From Cohnella abietis (GTDB taxonomy: Bacteria > Bacillota > Bacilli > Paenibacillales > Paenibacillaceae), in contig NZ_AP019400.1 in the NCBI RefSeq assembly GCF_004295585.1, forward strand, positions 6,936,501-7,000,500: a DNA stretch of 64,000 bases, read 5' to 3'. The notes beneath the pieces are model-generated. The model was not told where the DNA came from, made no database searches, and was given only the letters and a program-made list of their open reading frames with translations. The translations under genes and the position numbers were made by a program. Positions 19,650 through 29,400 of the stretch are shown here, in pieces; positions within the stretch are counted from its first letter, which is position 1, and each line of letters opens with the position of its first letter.

Positions 19650-19957
19650 AAGCCCCCAAGAATAACGTTAAAACGGTCCCTATTACGGCTGAAATTTGTA
19701 CGAACTTATTCCGTACAGCCTTCCGCTCTTCGTAAAGCTCCCGCTATGCTCATTCTTCACTAATTCGTCAAAAAGCGACTTTTTCAATTATTTGGATTGT
19801 GACACACAAGTGCGGCAACTTGCAAGACTTATAGAACTGGTATTATTAATTTTGAGAAACATCAAAAGGCTCTTAACAGCCGCTTAAAGCACTGTTCGAG
19901 CCTTATGATTTAAAGTTATACCTTCGTCACTGCATACGCATCGATATAGAACGGATT
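19650..19957. other. Intergenic: kinase promoter region and sulfatase terminator
   Basis: 308 bases without a gene. The right part holds the terminator of the second sulfatase (19866-19904); the left part should hold the promoter of the regulator pair. I see no other structure. Confidence 0.5.
19866..19904 (-). terminator. Terminator of the second sulfatase gene
   Basis: AAGGCTC pairs with GAGCCTT, with an inner AACAG/CTGTT pairing, followed by TTTT on the minus strand, about 55 bases after the sulfatase stop codon. Confidence 0.65.
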
Positions 19958-21472
19958 CTATGCTCCCGACACTCGTGGCATCCACATCGGTTCCTTGCCA
20001 AGCTCCGCCCAGATGTACCGGAGCATCAGCTTCGACTTCAGCTCCGCTGCCCGCGGATCGTTCCATAGGTTGCGCAGCTCCCCCGGATCCTCTTGGAGGT
20101 CGAACAGCTCGCCATACTCCCTGTTGTAGTAAACAGTCAGCTTGTAGCGGTCGTCCACGTACGTTTTCAAATGAATCAATGTCGGCTCATGATGGTTCTC
20201 GCACAGAATATGGTCCCGGATGCGTTCCATCTCGCCTAGCCACACCGCACTCTGGTCGATTCCCGTCATCGAGCGCGGAATCGGCAATTCCGCAAGTCCA
20301 AGGAACGTCGGCGCGCAGTCGACAAGCGACTGCAATGCATCCGATACCTGTCCTCTTACCTTCTGCTCCGGATGTCGTACGATCATCGGCACCCGGAGCA
20401 AGTCCTCGTAGTGGAATGGGCCCTTTGCGATAAGGCCATGATGGCCGAACGCATGCCCGTGATCGGATGTAAACATGACGACAGTGTCGTCCGCGAGCCC
20501 AAGCCGATCCAGTTGGTCGAGAATCTTGCCGATGTACTTGTCCATGAGACTGATCATGCCATAGTAGACGGCAATATCCTTACGCAGCTCCTGCTCGTCG
20601 TGAACGTGGGAGTGCATGCCAATCATACCCTTGCCCGTTTCGCCGAACGCCGAGAAATCCGGGTTGGTCTGCTGCGTCAGCCCGAAGTGAGGCGGATTGG
20701 CGTCATGCTCGCCTTTGGTAACTGTAGGCAGCGTAAGCTTGTCTGGATCGTACATCGTATCCCAAGGCTCCGACACGAGGTAAGGCGGATGCGGATCGAA
20801 GAAGCTCGACCAGAGGAAGAACGGCTCATCGTTGTCCACGTATTCTGCCAGCAACGCGTTCGTGCGCTCGGCGATCCAGGCGTCATAATGGAACCGCTCC
20901 GGGATACGCCACTTATGCCGTTCCGCCGGATCCATGGAGCCAGCCGGCTTCATGTAGTAGTCGCGCCAATTGTCGCAGCCGTTCTCCTCCAGCCAAACCC
21001 CATAATGCTGTCCAGCATGGCCTTCGTTCGTATGGTTCCGCGTTAGCTCGATGTGCTGGAAGCCGTAGAACGGGCCATTGAACTTCCGCCAGAAATCGAG
21101 ATCTTGCAAGATTGGGTACGATTCGTAGGACACGTATTCCTCCGTGGAAGCGAGCGGTTGAAAATGTGCCTTTCCGATGAGCGCCGTCCGATAGCCCGCC
21201 GCCGTGAAATCTTCGCCGACCGTACGCTGATCTTCGGACAGCTTCGTCCCGAGCGACCAAGCTCCGTGCTGGCTCGGATATTGGCCAGTAATAATGGAAG
21301 AACGGGTCGGTGTACACGTCGGATTCGGGCAATAAGCCCGGTTATAAGTCGTCCCCTGCGCCGCGAGACGATCCAGATTCGGCGTCGATATTTCTGGATT
21401 GCGGAATCCCAGGGTATTCCAGTGCTGCTGATCGCTCGTGATGAGTAAAATATTTTTACGTTTACGTGGCAC
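19958..21472 (-). CDS. Cys-type sulfatase (second), cytoplasmic
   Basis: The product is 504 aa from GTG 21472, 10 bases after GGAAGGAAG; ATG 21496 upstream is an alternative that lacks a clear ribosome binding site. 'NILLITSDQQHW' gives metal-binding Asp residues and CTPTR (residues 53-57) is the formylglycine motif, followed by 'SSIITGQYPSQHG'. 'VVMFTSDHGHAFGHHG' and 'GELFDLQEDPGELRNLW' are standard sulfatase blocks. There is no signal peptide. It is more like the choline-sulfatase/glycan sulfatase branch than the first sulfatase is, so the two probably act on different sulfate positions. It is transcribed alone, upstream of the kinase gene, and should depend on the formylglycine-generating enzyme at 5650-6624. 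Confidence 0.92.
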   Translation of the reverse strand: MPRKRKNILLITSDQQHWNTLGFRNPEISTPNLDRLAAQGTTYNRAYCPNPTCTPTRSSIITGQYPSQHGAWSLGTKLSEDQRTVGEDFTAAGYRTALIGKAHFQPLASTEEYVSYESYPILQDLDFWRKFNGPFYGFQHIELTRNHTNEGHAGQHYGVWLEENGCDNWRDYYMKPAGSMDPAERHKWRIPERFHYDAWIAERTNALLAEYVDNDEPFFLWSSFFDPHPPYLVSEPWDTMYDPDKLTLPTVTKGEHDANPPHFGLTQQTNPDFSAFGETGKGMIGMHSHVHDEQELRKDIAVYYGMISLMDKYIGKILDQLDRLGLADDTVVMFTSDHGHAFGHHGLIAKGPFHYEDLLRVPMIVRHPEQKVRGQVSDALQSLVDCAPTFLGLAELPIPRSMTGIDQSAVWLGEMERIRDHILCENHHEPTLIHLKTYVDDRYKLTVYYNREYGELFDLQEDPGELRNLWNDPRAAELKSKLMLRYIWAELGKEPMWMPRVSGA

Positions 21473-21496
21473 GGTTCGCGCACTTCCTTCCGTCAT

Positions 21497-21804
21497 TTCA
21501 GTAGAGCTGATCGTTTACGGGAGGTTACGGGTTCAGCTTCGCATATTAGGCTTCGGCTTCGTATTCCACGATAAATTAGTCCTCGCTTTGTTTACGCCAT
21601 TGCTCTTCAGCTTTGTTCCAGCCCCTCCGCCAATTGGCGGTCTGGAAACTCCACCCAATCAACATGGACATTGTATCAGAGTACAAGTGGGTTGAGAAGC
21701 TATCTGGCGTTATTAGTTACCAAGTTGACACCAACTATCTTGCCATCAGTCAAGACGTTTAGAACTTAGAGCTGCTGAATACTTGTCCGGTTAACGGTTA
21801 GAAC
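21497..21804. other. Intergenic region upstream of the second sulfatase
   Basis: About 310 bases without a convincing gene. It holds the sulfatase promoter region and an imperfect CCGCCAATTGGCGG palindrome near 21629-21642. A 32-codon plus-strand frame (21663-21761) has no ribosome binding site and I do not call it. Confidence 0.4.
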
Positions 21805-21851
21805 AGAAAAAAGAGGCTTCTCCGAAGATTTCTCTTTGAAGATAACCTCTT
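21805..21851 (-). terminator. Terminator of the SLH protein gene at 21859
   Basis: AAGAGG/CCTCTT outer stem with inner TCTTC/GAGA pairing, followed by TTTTTT on the minus strand, directly after the SLH gene. Confidence 0.75.
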
Positions 21852-21858
21852 GATCGAT

Positions 21859-24800
21859 CTACTTATTCAATTGTTTCAGCAATTTCAGGATAACAGATAC
21901 TGCCTCTGCTCTTGTCGTAGATTGCTGCGGGTAGAATTTGTTTCCGCTTTTCCCCTGTACAATATCTGCTTGTTGTACGATCGCAATACTGCCCTTCGCC
22001 CAAGCTGGAATGGCCTTATCATCTGCGAAGCTAGTTGTGGCATTCTCTTCGATAGGTTGTTCCAAAGCGTTGGCGATCATCACTGCCATCTCCGCACGGG
22101 TAACCTCATTTTTCGGACGGAAGCTTCCGTCTTTATTGCCTTTAATTATGCCAGCTTGTACCGCTTGAGCAATAGCTATCTGCGACCATATTCCGATTTT
22201 CGCATTATCTGTGAAAGTTAGCTCCGCTCCTTTACCTTGCGGCTTCAACGCATTCATCAGCATTACTGCGAATTCTTCACGGGTAACCGTTGAATTCGGC
22301 CTAAATGTTCCGTCCGTATATCCTTTGACTATGCCACTGATTACCGCTTGCTTGATACTGGCTTCTGCCCAGTGTTTCGCGATATCGCTAAATTTAACTT
22401 CAGTCGTCGGATTGGTTGTCGTGTCGGTGGATTGCTCTAGTACTGGCAAGCCTGTTTTCTCATCTACGACAAGTACGGCAAACTTCGTGAAGTGATTAAC
22501 CTCTGCACTGATGCGGTCTTTACTGATCTTACCGCCTTCCACCTTCACCCATGTTTTCTTCACTTCATCATAGTAGAATATCGCAACTGTTTGGCCGCTC
22601 TTCAATTTCAATGGATCGAACAGCATTGTGATCGTGACCGATTTATCGAAGTTTTCCGTGAAATTCTTCAGAATCTCAAATACCGAGCTCGCTAGAATCT
22701 CCCTATTGCTCAGTAAACCTTGCGTGTTCAATACTTTCTCGATCGTAAGTTCCAGATGTTTCTTGGAAGCATTGGCTGGAATAGTAATTTCAATCTCATT
22801 ATTCAGGCTCACTTCTCCTGCTCTGCCGACTGGAACTGTGATCTTCCCATCCTTCGATCTAACTACGCTCGGAGCACCGCCACTACCGTCACCACCTGGA
22901 GGAGGTGTAGTCTGTGCAGCAGCACGAGTAACCGTTACCGTGTAAGTCGTTCCGCTACCATCCAGAGCCAAGACGACAATTTCAATTTTATTCGTACCTA
23001 CGTGAAGTGGAATTTCGCTGCTCATTACTCCACTTGCTAAGTCGATCGGACCCAGCACAAGTGTATCTGAGCTATTGTACACGTTCGCTGTCACACTGCG
23101 GTAGTCAGCCTCTTGCACTGTAGCTGTAACAGCAGTACTCGATACCTTGTTTGGTACGCTCGCCGTATATGAATATACGCTTCCGCTCACCGATAACGTA
23201 ATCCCACTTAAGCTTAGTGCACTCAAGCTCGCATGAGAGCCTAGCGTCGAAAAGGCAACATCTTGTCCGTAATTAACTCTACCCTCACTAATCGCATAAG
23301 CCCGAGCATGGTGGGTTTTATTGGATTGAAGTCCAACCAGATTAACCGTAAAGGCTCCTACTCCTCCTATATCCGCTGGTATTTTAGTATCATTAATCGT
23401 CGGATTAGCATTTAAGGAATATACGATTCCTCGTTCCGCGACTGTAGCAATGCCATCAGTAATCACGCTTCCTCCGACAGTTGCTGTCATTGAGGTTATC
23501 GCATTTACGGTTGTATCGGTATTGACAGTGACCGATTGATCTCCGCTTGGAGGATCACGAGTTACATTTACCGTGTAAGTCGTTTCGCTGCCATCTATGG
23601 CTATGACGACAATTTCAATTTTATTCGTACCTACGTGAAGTGGAATTTCGCTGCTCATTACTCCACTTGCCAGGTCGATCGGACCCCACACAAGTGTATC
23701 TGAGCTATTGTACACGTTCGCTGTCACACTGCGGTAGTCAGCATCTTGCACTGTAGCTGTAATAGCAGTACTCGATAACGTGTTCGGCACACTCGCCGTA
23801 TAGGAATATACATTACCACTCACCAATTGAATCCCACTTAAGCTTAGCGCACTTAAGCTCGCAGGAGAGCCATGAGAGCCTAACGTTGTAAAAGTGACAT
23901 CTTGTCCGTAGAAAATGTAATCCCCACTAATCGCATACGCTCGAGCATAGTAGGTTGTATTAGATTGAAGCCCAGCAAGATCAACCGTAAAGGCTCCTGA
24001 TCCACCAAGGGCGGCTGCTACTTTAGTATTACTACTGTATGACGGATTTGCATTCTTGGAATATACGATTCCCCGCTCCGCAACGGTAGCGGCTCCATAC
24101 ACAGTCACATTGCCTCCTGCAGTCGCTGTCATAGACGTAATCGAGCTTACATCAGCGGTAACGATGGATGTTGATGGGTTAGATGAGGGTACTATGAACT
24201 GATAGGTATTTGAGTAGCTATAACCAGTATTATGATCAATATCATTAACAGCATTAATAGAAACGACTTTCCAGTAATACACCCCTTCTTTCCATCCACT
24301 CTGGGTATGGGATGTAGACCCAATGTATTGATCTGGTTTCAATTTCACTCGCGAGTTGGCTGAAAAGCTAGGATCCGTTGCCAGAAGCAAATCGTAGTAA
24401 GCTGCTCCACTCGTGTTTTTCCATTTAAATTGCACTCTAGAAGTCGAAATGGATCCGTCCGCCGGACTTACAATCGTCGAAGGAGCGGGATAATCAGCAG
24501 AAACCAATAACATAGGATCATAGTCGGCTTTTTTAGTCACAACATAGCTTGTCGGCCCATTAGGAGTAAAGCGGATCGCTCGCTTTTCGCTCAAGATTCC
24601 CAAATACGAAGATTCCCAATATTCATCATCATCATGAGTACTCTCGCTCACAACATAAGTACTAGCAGTTGTATATCCTATTTCGGGGGCTAAGAGTAAA
24701 GGATATTGAAATTGAATGAATTTATTAGATTCGTAAAATATAACTTGTACAGTTCCTAGGGATACGTCATCCAAATATCTATTCGTATATTGAATCACAA

Positions 24801-26130
24801 TTTTCCGATTCGGAGCTTCTCCAAGAGTCGCATATAGGACTGTTCTTTGATTGTCAAATACCCCTTGTCCAATTTCATTATTATAATTCTCATCGTTAAA
24901 CCTCAAATATCCATCATTACCGATTTCCACCTGACTATAATCCCTATTGTAAACGTTAACCTTAAACGGCAGATCAAAAGTTACAGTGGAAGAATCGGTA
25001 AAATCGAGTTCCTGACCTTGAACCAGTGTTTCCACAGGCTGGTTCAGTGGCAATACTTTTTCGAAAGGTACCTTGAAACGATATGTGTTCGAATAAGTTA
25101 AGTAACCCGCATCGTTTACAGCAACAACTTTCCAATAATATGTCGTCCCTTCGTCCAAACCTATGATGTCAAAGGATGTTTGCCCAATTCCGCTCTCATC
25201 CTGAACAATCCTCTCAAGATTGGCATCCTCGGCGATAAGCAACCGATAAGAAGTGGCACCGATTGCATTGCTCCATTGGAAGGTATGATTTGAAGCTGCA
25301 TAGGAGCCATCCACGGGACTAACCGCCACAGAACTACCTGGGAAAACATCAATACTTAATAAAATAGGTTCATAAACAACCCTCTCATCATAGGCTGCAA
25401 ATTCATTATCTATATTACTTACCAGTACATACTCATTCGGATCACTAGGCGTAAACCGAATCGCTTGTTTTTCCGTTATGCTCTTGGTCATTTGAGAATA
25501 TGTTACATTTCTTGGTTCAATTCCGGTCGGACCCTGTATTCCGATTAATGCATTTGCTCCAAATGCATTTTCCAAGTATTCGTAGCCGACAAGCTGCGGA
25601 TACTGAAATTGAATTTCATTGTTTTCTTCATATAGGATGACTTGAAAGGTTCCAAAAGGGGTTGGGGTATCATAGAAAGCCATATTCGTATATTGAATAA
25701 CGAACTTTCTTTTACCTATTTCTCCTACCGTCTTATAGAGGACTTTACTAATTGGGAGAAGCTCATAATCCGCGAAATAGGGAGCGATATAGTGATCAAG
25801 TGTCTCCAATGGCAAACTATCATAGCTTCGATATTCGATAACTGGATCCTCGAACATAAGGTAACCATTGGTTGCAGCATATACATGATCAAATGGCTTG
25901 CCGTAAAAATCAAAATCGAATCCAATCGGAATTTCTTCGGAAACCCCATCATCAAGGGCTTCCCCATCATCATCAAAAAAAACAACTTCCGTCCCTCCGA
26001 CGACCTGCTCCACCGGCTGTCCCATAGGTAGTAAAGCCGAACTGGCAGCCGAAGCCTTAGACGGGCTATACACAGATCCCCAGCTTACGATTAAAGCAAA
26101 ACATAAAAACAATAATAAACTCTTTTTCAA
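21859..26130 (-). CDS. Very large SLH-domain surface protein with Fn3 and cadherin-like repeats
   Basis: The product is about 1423 aa from TTG 26130 (9 bases after GAGGA), which gives a classic signal peptide 'MKKSLLLFLCFALIVS'; TTG 26148 after AAAGGGG is an alternative. Order: signal peptide; two blocks with 'GFDFDFYGKPFDHVYAATNGYLMF' (a beta-sandwich with NHL/nidogen-like look) each followed by an Fn3-like domain; two cadherin-like 'LSALSLSGI...YTASVP' domains of about 100 aa; a roughly 120-aa module 'VPVGRAGEVSLNNEIEITIPANAS...HFTKFAVLVV'; and three SLH domains in the last 190 residues ('FSDIAKHWAEASIKQAVISGIVKGYTDGTFRPNSTVTREEFAVML'). SLH domains bind pyruvylated secondary cell-wall polymer, so the protein is displayed on the surface. 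Its C-terminal third is paralogous to the genes at 26469 and 58006. Ligand unknown. Confidence 0.88.
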   Translation of the reverse strand: MKKSLLLFLCFALIVSWGSVYSPSKASAASSALLPMGQPVEQVVGGTEVVFFDDDGEALDDGVSEEIPIGFDFDFYGKPFDHVYAATNGYLMFEDPVIEYRSYDSLPLETLDHYIAPYFADYELLPISKVLYKTVGEIGKRKFVIQYTNMAFYDTPTPFGTFQVILYEENNEIQFQYPQLVGYEYLENAFGANALIGIQGPTGIEPRNVTYSQMTKSITEKQAIRFTPSDPNEYVLVSNIDNEFAAYDERVVYEPILLSIDVFPGSSVAVSPVDGSYAASNHTFQWSNAIGATSYRLLIAEDANLERIVQDESGIGQTSFDIIGLDEGTTYYWKVVAVNDAGYLTYSNTYRFKVPFEKVLPLNQPVETLVQGQELDFTDSSTVTFDLPFKVNVYNRDYSQVEIGNDGYLRFNDENYNNEIGQGVFDNQRTVLYATLGEAPNRKIVIQYTNRYLDDVSLGTVQVIFYESNKFIQFQYPLLLAPEIGYTTASTYVVSESTHDDDEYWESSYLGILSEKRAIRFTPNGPTSYVVTKKADYDPMLLVSADYPAPSTIVSPADGSISTSRVQFKWKNTSGAAYYDLLLATDPSFSANSRVKLKPDQYIGSTSHTQSGWKEGVYYWKVVSINAVNDIDHNTGYSYSNTYQFIVPSSNPSTSIVTADVSSITSMTATAGGNVTVYGAATVAERGIVYSKNANPSYSSNTKVAAALGGSGAFTVDLAGLQSNTTYYARAYAISGDYIFYGQDVTFTTLGSHGSPASLSALSLSGIQLVSGNVYSYTASVPNTLSSTAITATVQDADYRSVTANVYNSSDTLVWGPIDLASGVMSSEIPLHVGTNKIEIVVIAIDGSETTYTVNVTRDPPSGDQSVTVNTDTTVNAITSMTATVGGSVITDGIATVAERGIVYSLNANPTINDTKIPADIGGVGAFTVNLVGLQSNKTHHARAYAISEGRVNYGQDVAFSTLGSHASLSALSLSGITLSVSGSVYSYTASVPNKVSSTAVTATVQEADYRSVTANVYNSSDTLVLGPIDLASGVMSSEIPLHVGTNKIEIVVLALDGSGTTYTVTVTRAAAQTTPPPGGDGSGGAPSVVRSKDGKITVPVGRAGEVSLNNEIEITIPANASKKHLELTIEKVLNTQGLLSNREILASSVFEILKNFTENFDKSVTITMLFDPLKLKSGQTVAIFYYDEVKKTWVKVEGGKISKDRISAEVNHFTKFAVLVVDEKTGLPVLEQSTDTTTNPTTEVKFSDIAKHWAEASIKQAVISGIVKGYTDGTFRPNSTVTREEFAVMLMNALKPQGKGAELTFTDNAKIGIWSQIAIAQAVQAGIIKGNKDGSFRPKNEVTRAEMAVMIANALEQPIEENATTSFADDKAIPAWAKGSIAIVQQADIVQGKSGNKFYPQQSTTRAEAVSVILKLLKQLNK

Positions 26131-26334
26131 GCTATTTGTTCCTCGCAATATTATTTCCCCTTTTTTATTCAATTAAGCCTAAATACCGCCAATTGTAGTA
26201 CTATTCGATTGGAGGGAACTATGATGAAAACACTCTTTTCGCGCTATATTAACAGTATCATCTAACTTTCGCGCATTCTATTATACGAACGTAGCAAAAC
26301 AGTCGAATTTGGGTATACTTTCGTTCTCCTCACA

Positions 26335-26375
26335 GAAAAAAAAAGACAAACTCTCTCCTAAGAGAAAACTTGTCT
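26335..26375 (-). terminator. Second (distal) terminator after the 26469 SLH gene
   Basis: AGACAA pairs with TTGTCT, with an inner CTCTT/AGAG pairing, and nine T residues follow on the minus strand. Confidence 0.8.
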
Positions 26376-26422
26376 GATCTGACCTTGGGGCAGGGGAATC
26401 CGGGTTATCAGTTCTACAAAAC

Positions 26423-26456
26423 AAGGCTGCTTTGAATTTGACTTCAAAACAGCCTT
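26423..26456 (-). terminator. First terminator after the 26469 SLH gene
   Basis: AAGGCTG-TTTGAA pairs with TTCAAA-CAGCCTT, giving a long stem with 6-base loop, 13 bases after the stop codon and followed by TTGTTTTG. Confidence 0.8.
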
Positions 26457-26468
26457 GGTCTAGATTCT

Positions 26469-29400
26469 TTACTTGCTTTTTTGTTCCAGCATTTTTAAGA
26501 GCACCGTTACCGCCTCTGCTCTTGTCGTTTTATCTCCAGGAGCGAATTGGTTCGCGCCTTTGCCTTCAATAATACCTAGATTTTTTATCGTGGCCACAGC
26601 GTCTTTCGCCCAGTTCGGAATGTCTTTATCATCTGCAAAGCCAGGTGCCTCAGTTGTTCCGCCAGTCAGGCCCAAGGCCTTTGCAACCATCTTAGCCATT
26701 TCTGCACGAGTGATTTCCGCATTCGGACGGAAGGAGCCGTCCTCATAACCACTAATAATACCCGCGTACACGGCCTGCGCGATGGATTTCTGCGCCCAGG
26801 AGCCAATCATCGCCTTGTCGGTGAACGTCAGGGCGGCTCCATCTCCTTGCGGTTTGAGCGCATTCATCAGCATGACCGCAAATTCCGCGCGCGTCACGGT
26901 GCGACCCGGCTTGAACGTATTGTCCGGATAACCCTTAACGATGCCCGCGCTTACCGCTTGCTTAATACTGGCTTCCGCCCAATGTGCGGCAATATCGCTG
27001 AAGCTCACTTTCGTTAATCCATCCGTTGCCGGCAGGGTAGCATCGGCTACCGCCAATACGGCGTATTTCGTGAAGTGATTAACATCTACGGAAATGATAT
27101 TGCCGCTCACTGTGCCGCCGACTTTCACCCATTCCTTCTTCATTTCGTCATAGTAGAAGACGACCGGCTTCTCATTGCTCTTCAAGCGAGCTGGATCAAA
27201 CTTGAAAGAGAGCGTGACAGGTTTGTCGAAGTTCTCCGTGAAGTTTTTCAGAACTTCGAATACCGAGCTGAGTAGAACGTCCTTACCCGTAATCAGCGTC
27301 TGTATGTCCGCGACTTTGTCGATCGTTAATTTCAGCTCTTTGAAGCTAGCATGAGTTGGAATGACGATCTTGATCGCATCGCCGAGGCTAACCTCTCCCG
27401 CTTTGCCTGCGGGAAGTGTTAAATGACCATCTGTAGAGGTGACCTTGGGATCACTCGTTGGCGGAGTTGGCGTGTATGAGCCACCATCGCCGTTCGTTGA
27501 GACCGTCACGCTTTCGCTAACATTCGAAATATTACCCAGCATATCGACGGCTTTAGCTGTATAAGTATAGGTCTTCGAAGCGGAAAGTCCGGCATCGACG
27601 TACGTACTTCCAGCCGTTTCTGCAATAAGCGTCCCGTCGCGATAAATCATATATTTAGCCACGCCTGAATCATCGTTCGCGGCGAGGTGAAGCGTGATCG
27701 AGTTTGTCGTTTTTGCGCCCGATGTGATTGTTACCTGGTCTGGTGCGGTTGTATCCGCAAGCACTCCGTATGTGGAGAAATGGCTGACTGTCGTCTCGAT
27801 GCCGTTGTCCGTTACTTGAGAAGCATGATATTCCCACTTACCCGTTGTCACGTTGTAATAATAAATAGCGATTTTACTCCGGTCCGAACTCTCGTCATAC
27901 CCTAGTGTAATCTTTACAGGTTGAGTAATGGTCATGTCTACAAATTGGAAATCAATAACTTGTCCTGCTCTAGCCAGTTTAATCTCCTCGGACGGCACGG
28001 CGTTCGAATCTTGTACCGTCAATGTCGCCCCTTCGGGAATCGCCAGTCCGTCAGGCAGCTTAATTACGAGCCCGCCCGGGTACGTAAGCGTACGAACCGA
28101 AGGGTCTAATTGCATCGGCTCTCCTTTGATACCTTCTCGGGCAATTGTGACCACGTATGTCGTGTTTGAGCCGTCTTGCGCCGTCACGGTAATCCGAATA
28201 GGGTTATGTCCGAAGAACAAGCTTGATGCACTGTAGCCATATACATTTCCCGTTACCGAATTGTAATTCGCCCCCGTAACCGTTAGAGATTGGTTAGGAT
28301 CCCCTTTACTCAGAAAAAGGTTAAGATTCGAAACCGAATTCTCAACTTCTACAGTATAATTCGTCTGCGTTGGTGAAAAATGAAGCGTCCCCTGATCCAA
28401 TGACAAGCCGGACAATAATGTGTTCGCTATAGGGGTCAATATCCATTTTGCATATAGTGTCACAACGGACGAGCCCATGCTGAATGCAGCATCTGGAGCA
28501 TAATCTGTCCCGGTTCCATCCGCTTGCGTATTCCAACCTGCAAACGTATAGTGAGTCTTCTCCAGATTTTCGTTGTTCCCGGATACCGACACCGTATCGC
28601 CCTGCTCATACGAGCCACTGTCCGTCGGTACGCTTCCTCCCGTACTGCCGTTGCCGTTATACGTCACTTTGAATGTAGGGGTCAATATCCATTTTGCATA
28701 TAACGTCACATCGGACAAGCCCATGCTGAATGAAGCGCCTAAAGCATAATCTGTTCCGGTTCCATCCGCCTGCGTATTCCAACCTGCAAACGTATAGTGA
28801 GTCTTGAGTAAAGTTATCGTATTGCTATAAACGTTGACTGTTTCGCCCTGCGAATACGACTTGCTGTCAGTCGGCACATTCCCGGCTGTGTTTCCGTTCC
28901 CGTCATAAGTCACAAACTTTTGTATGGCCTGCAAATAGGGATATCCGTTATTGCGCGATGGACTTATCCCCCAAATGCTTGTGAAATCCCAATTTGAATC
29001 TGCATAAGTGCTTTGCGTCTTCATCTCCGTGGTCGATCGGCCAACGCCTTTGCCTGTATCCGATTGACCTGTTGTACCAGAGTCGTAGAAGCTGTAGCTG
29101 ATCTCTCCACTACCATTGTTGCCAATCAAACCGCCTACTTTGGTGCCGCTTCCCGTTACACTTCCTGCTGCATAGCTGTAGCTGATCGTTCCACTGTTGG
29201 TGCCAATCAAACCGCCTACATTGTTGCCGGTTCCTGTTACGTTTCCTGCTGCATAACCGTAGCTGACTTCTCCGAAATTGGATCCAACCAAACCGCCTAC
29301 ATTGGTGCTGCCTCCTGTTACATTTGCTTTTGCGAAGCTGTTACTAACCGTTCCATAGTAATTGTAGCCAATCAAACCGCCTACAAATCCGCTTGTTCCT

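Larger units (their letters stand above)
26173..26468. other. Intergenic with two terminators and an SLH-gene promoter region
   Basis: Nearly 300 bases: two consecutive hairpins (26344-26375, 26423-26456) end the upstream SLH gene, and the part left of 26335 should hold the promoter of the next one. I see nothing else. Confidence 0.5.

Noticed and set aside
21663..21761. Short plus-strand peptide frame (32 codons)
   Set aside because: No ribosome binding site, no homology recognised, and it lies in an intergenic promoter region.
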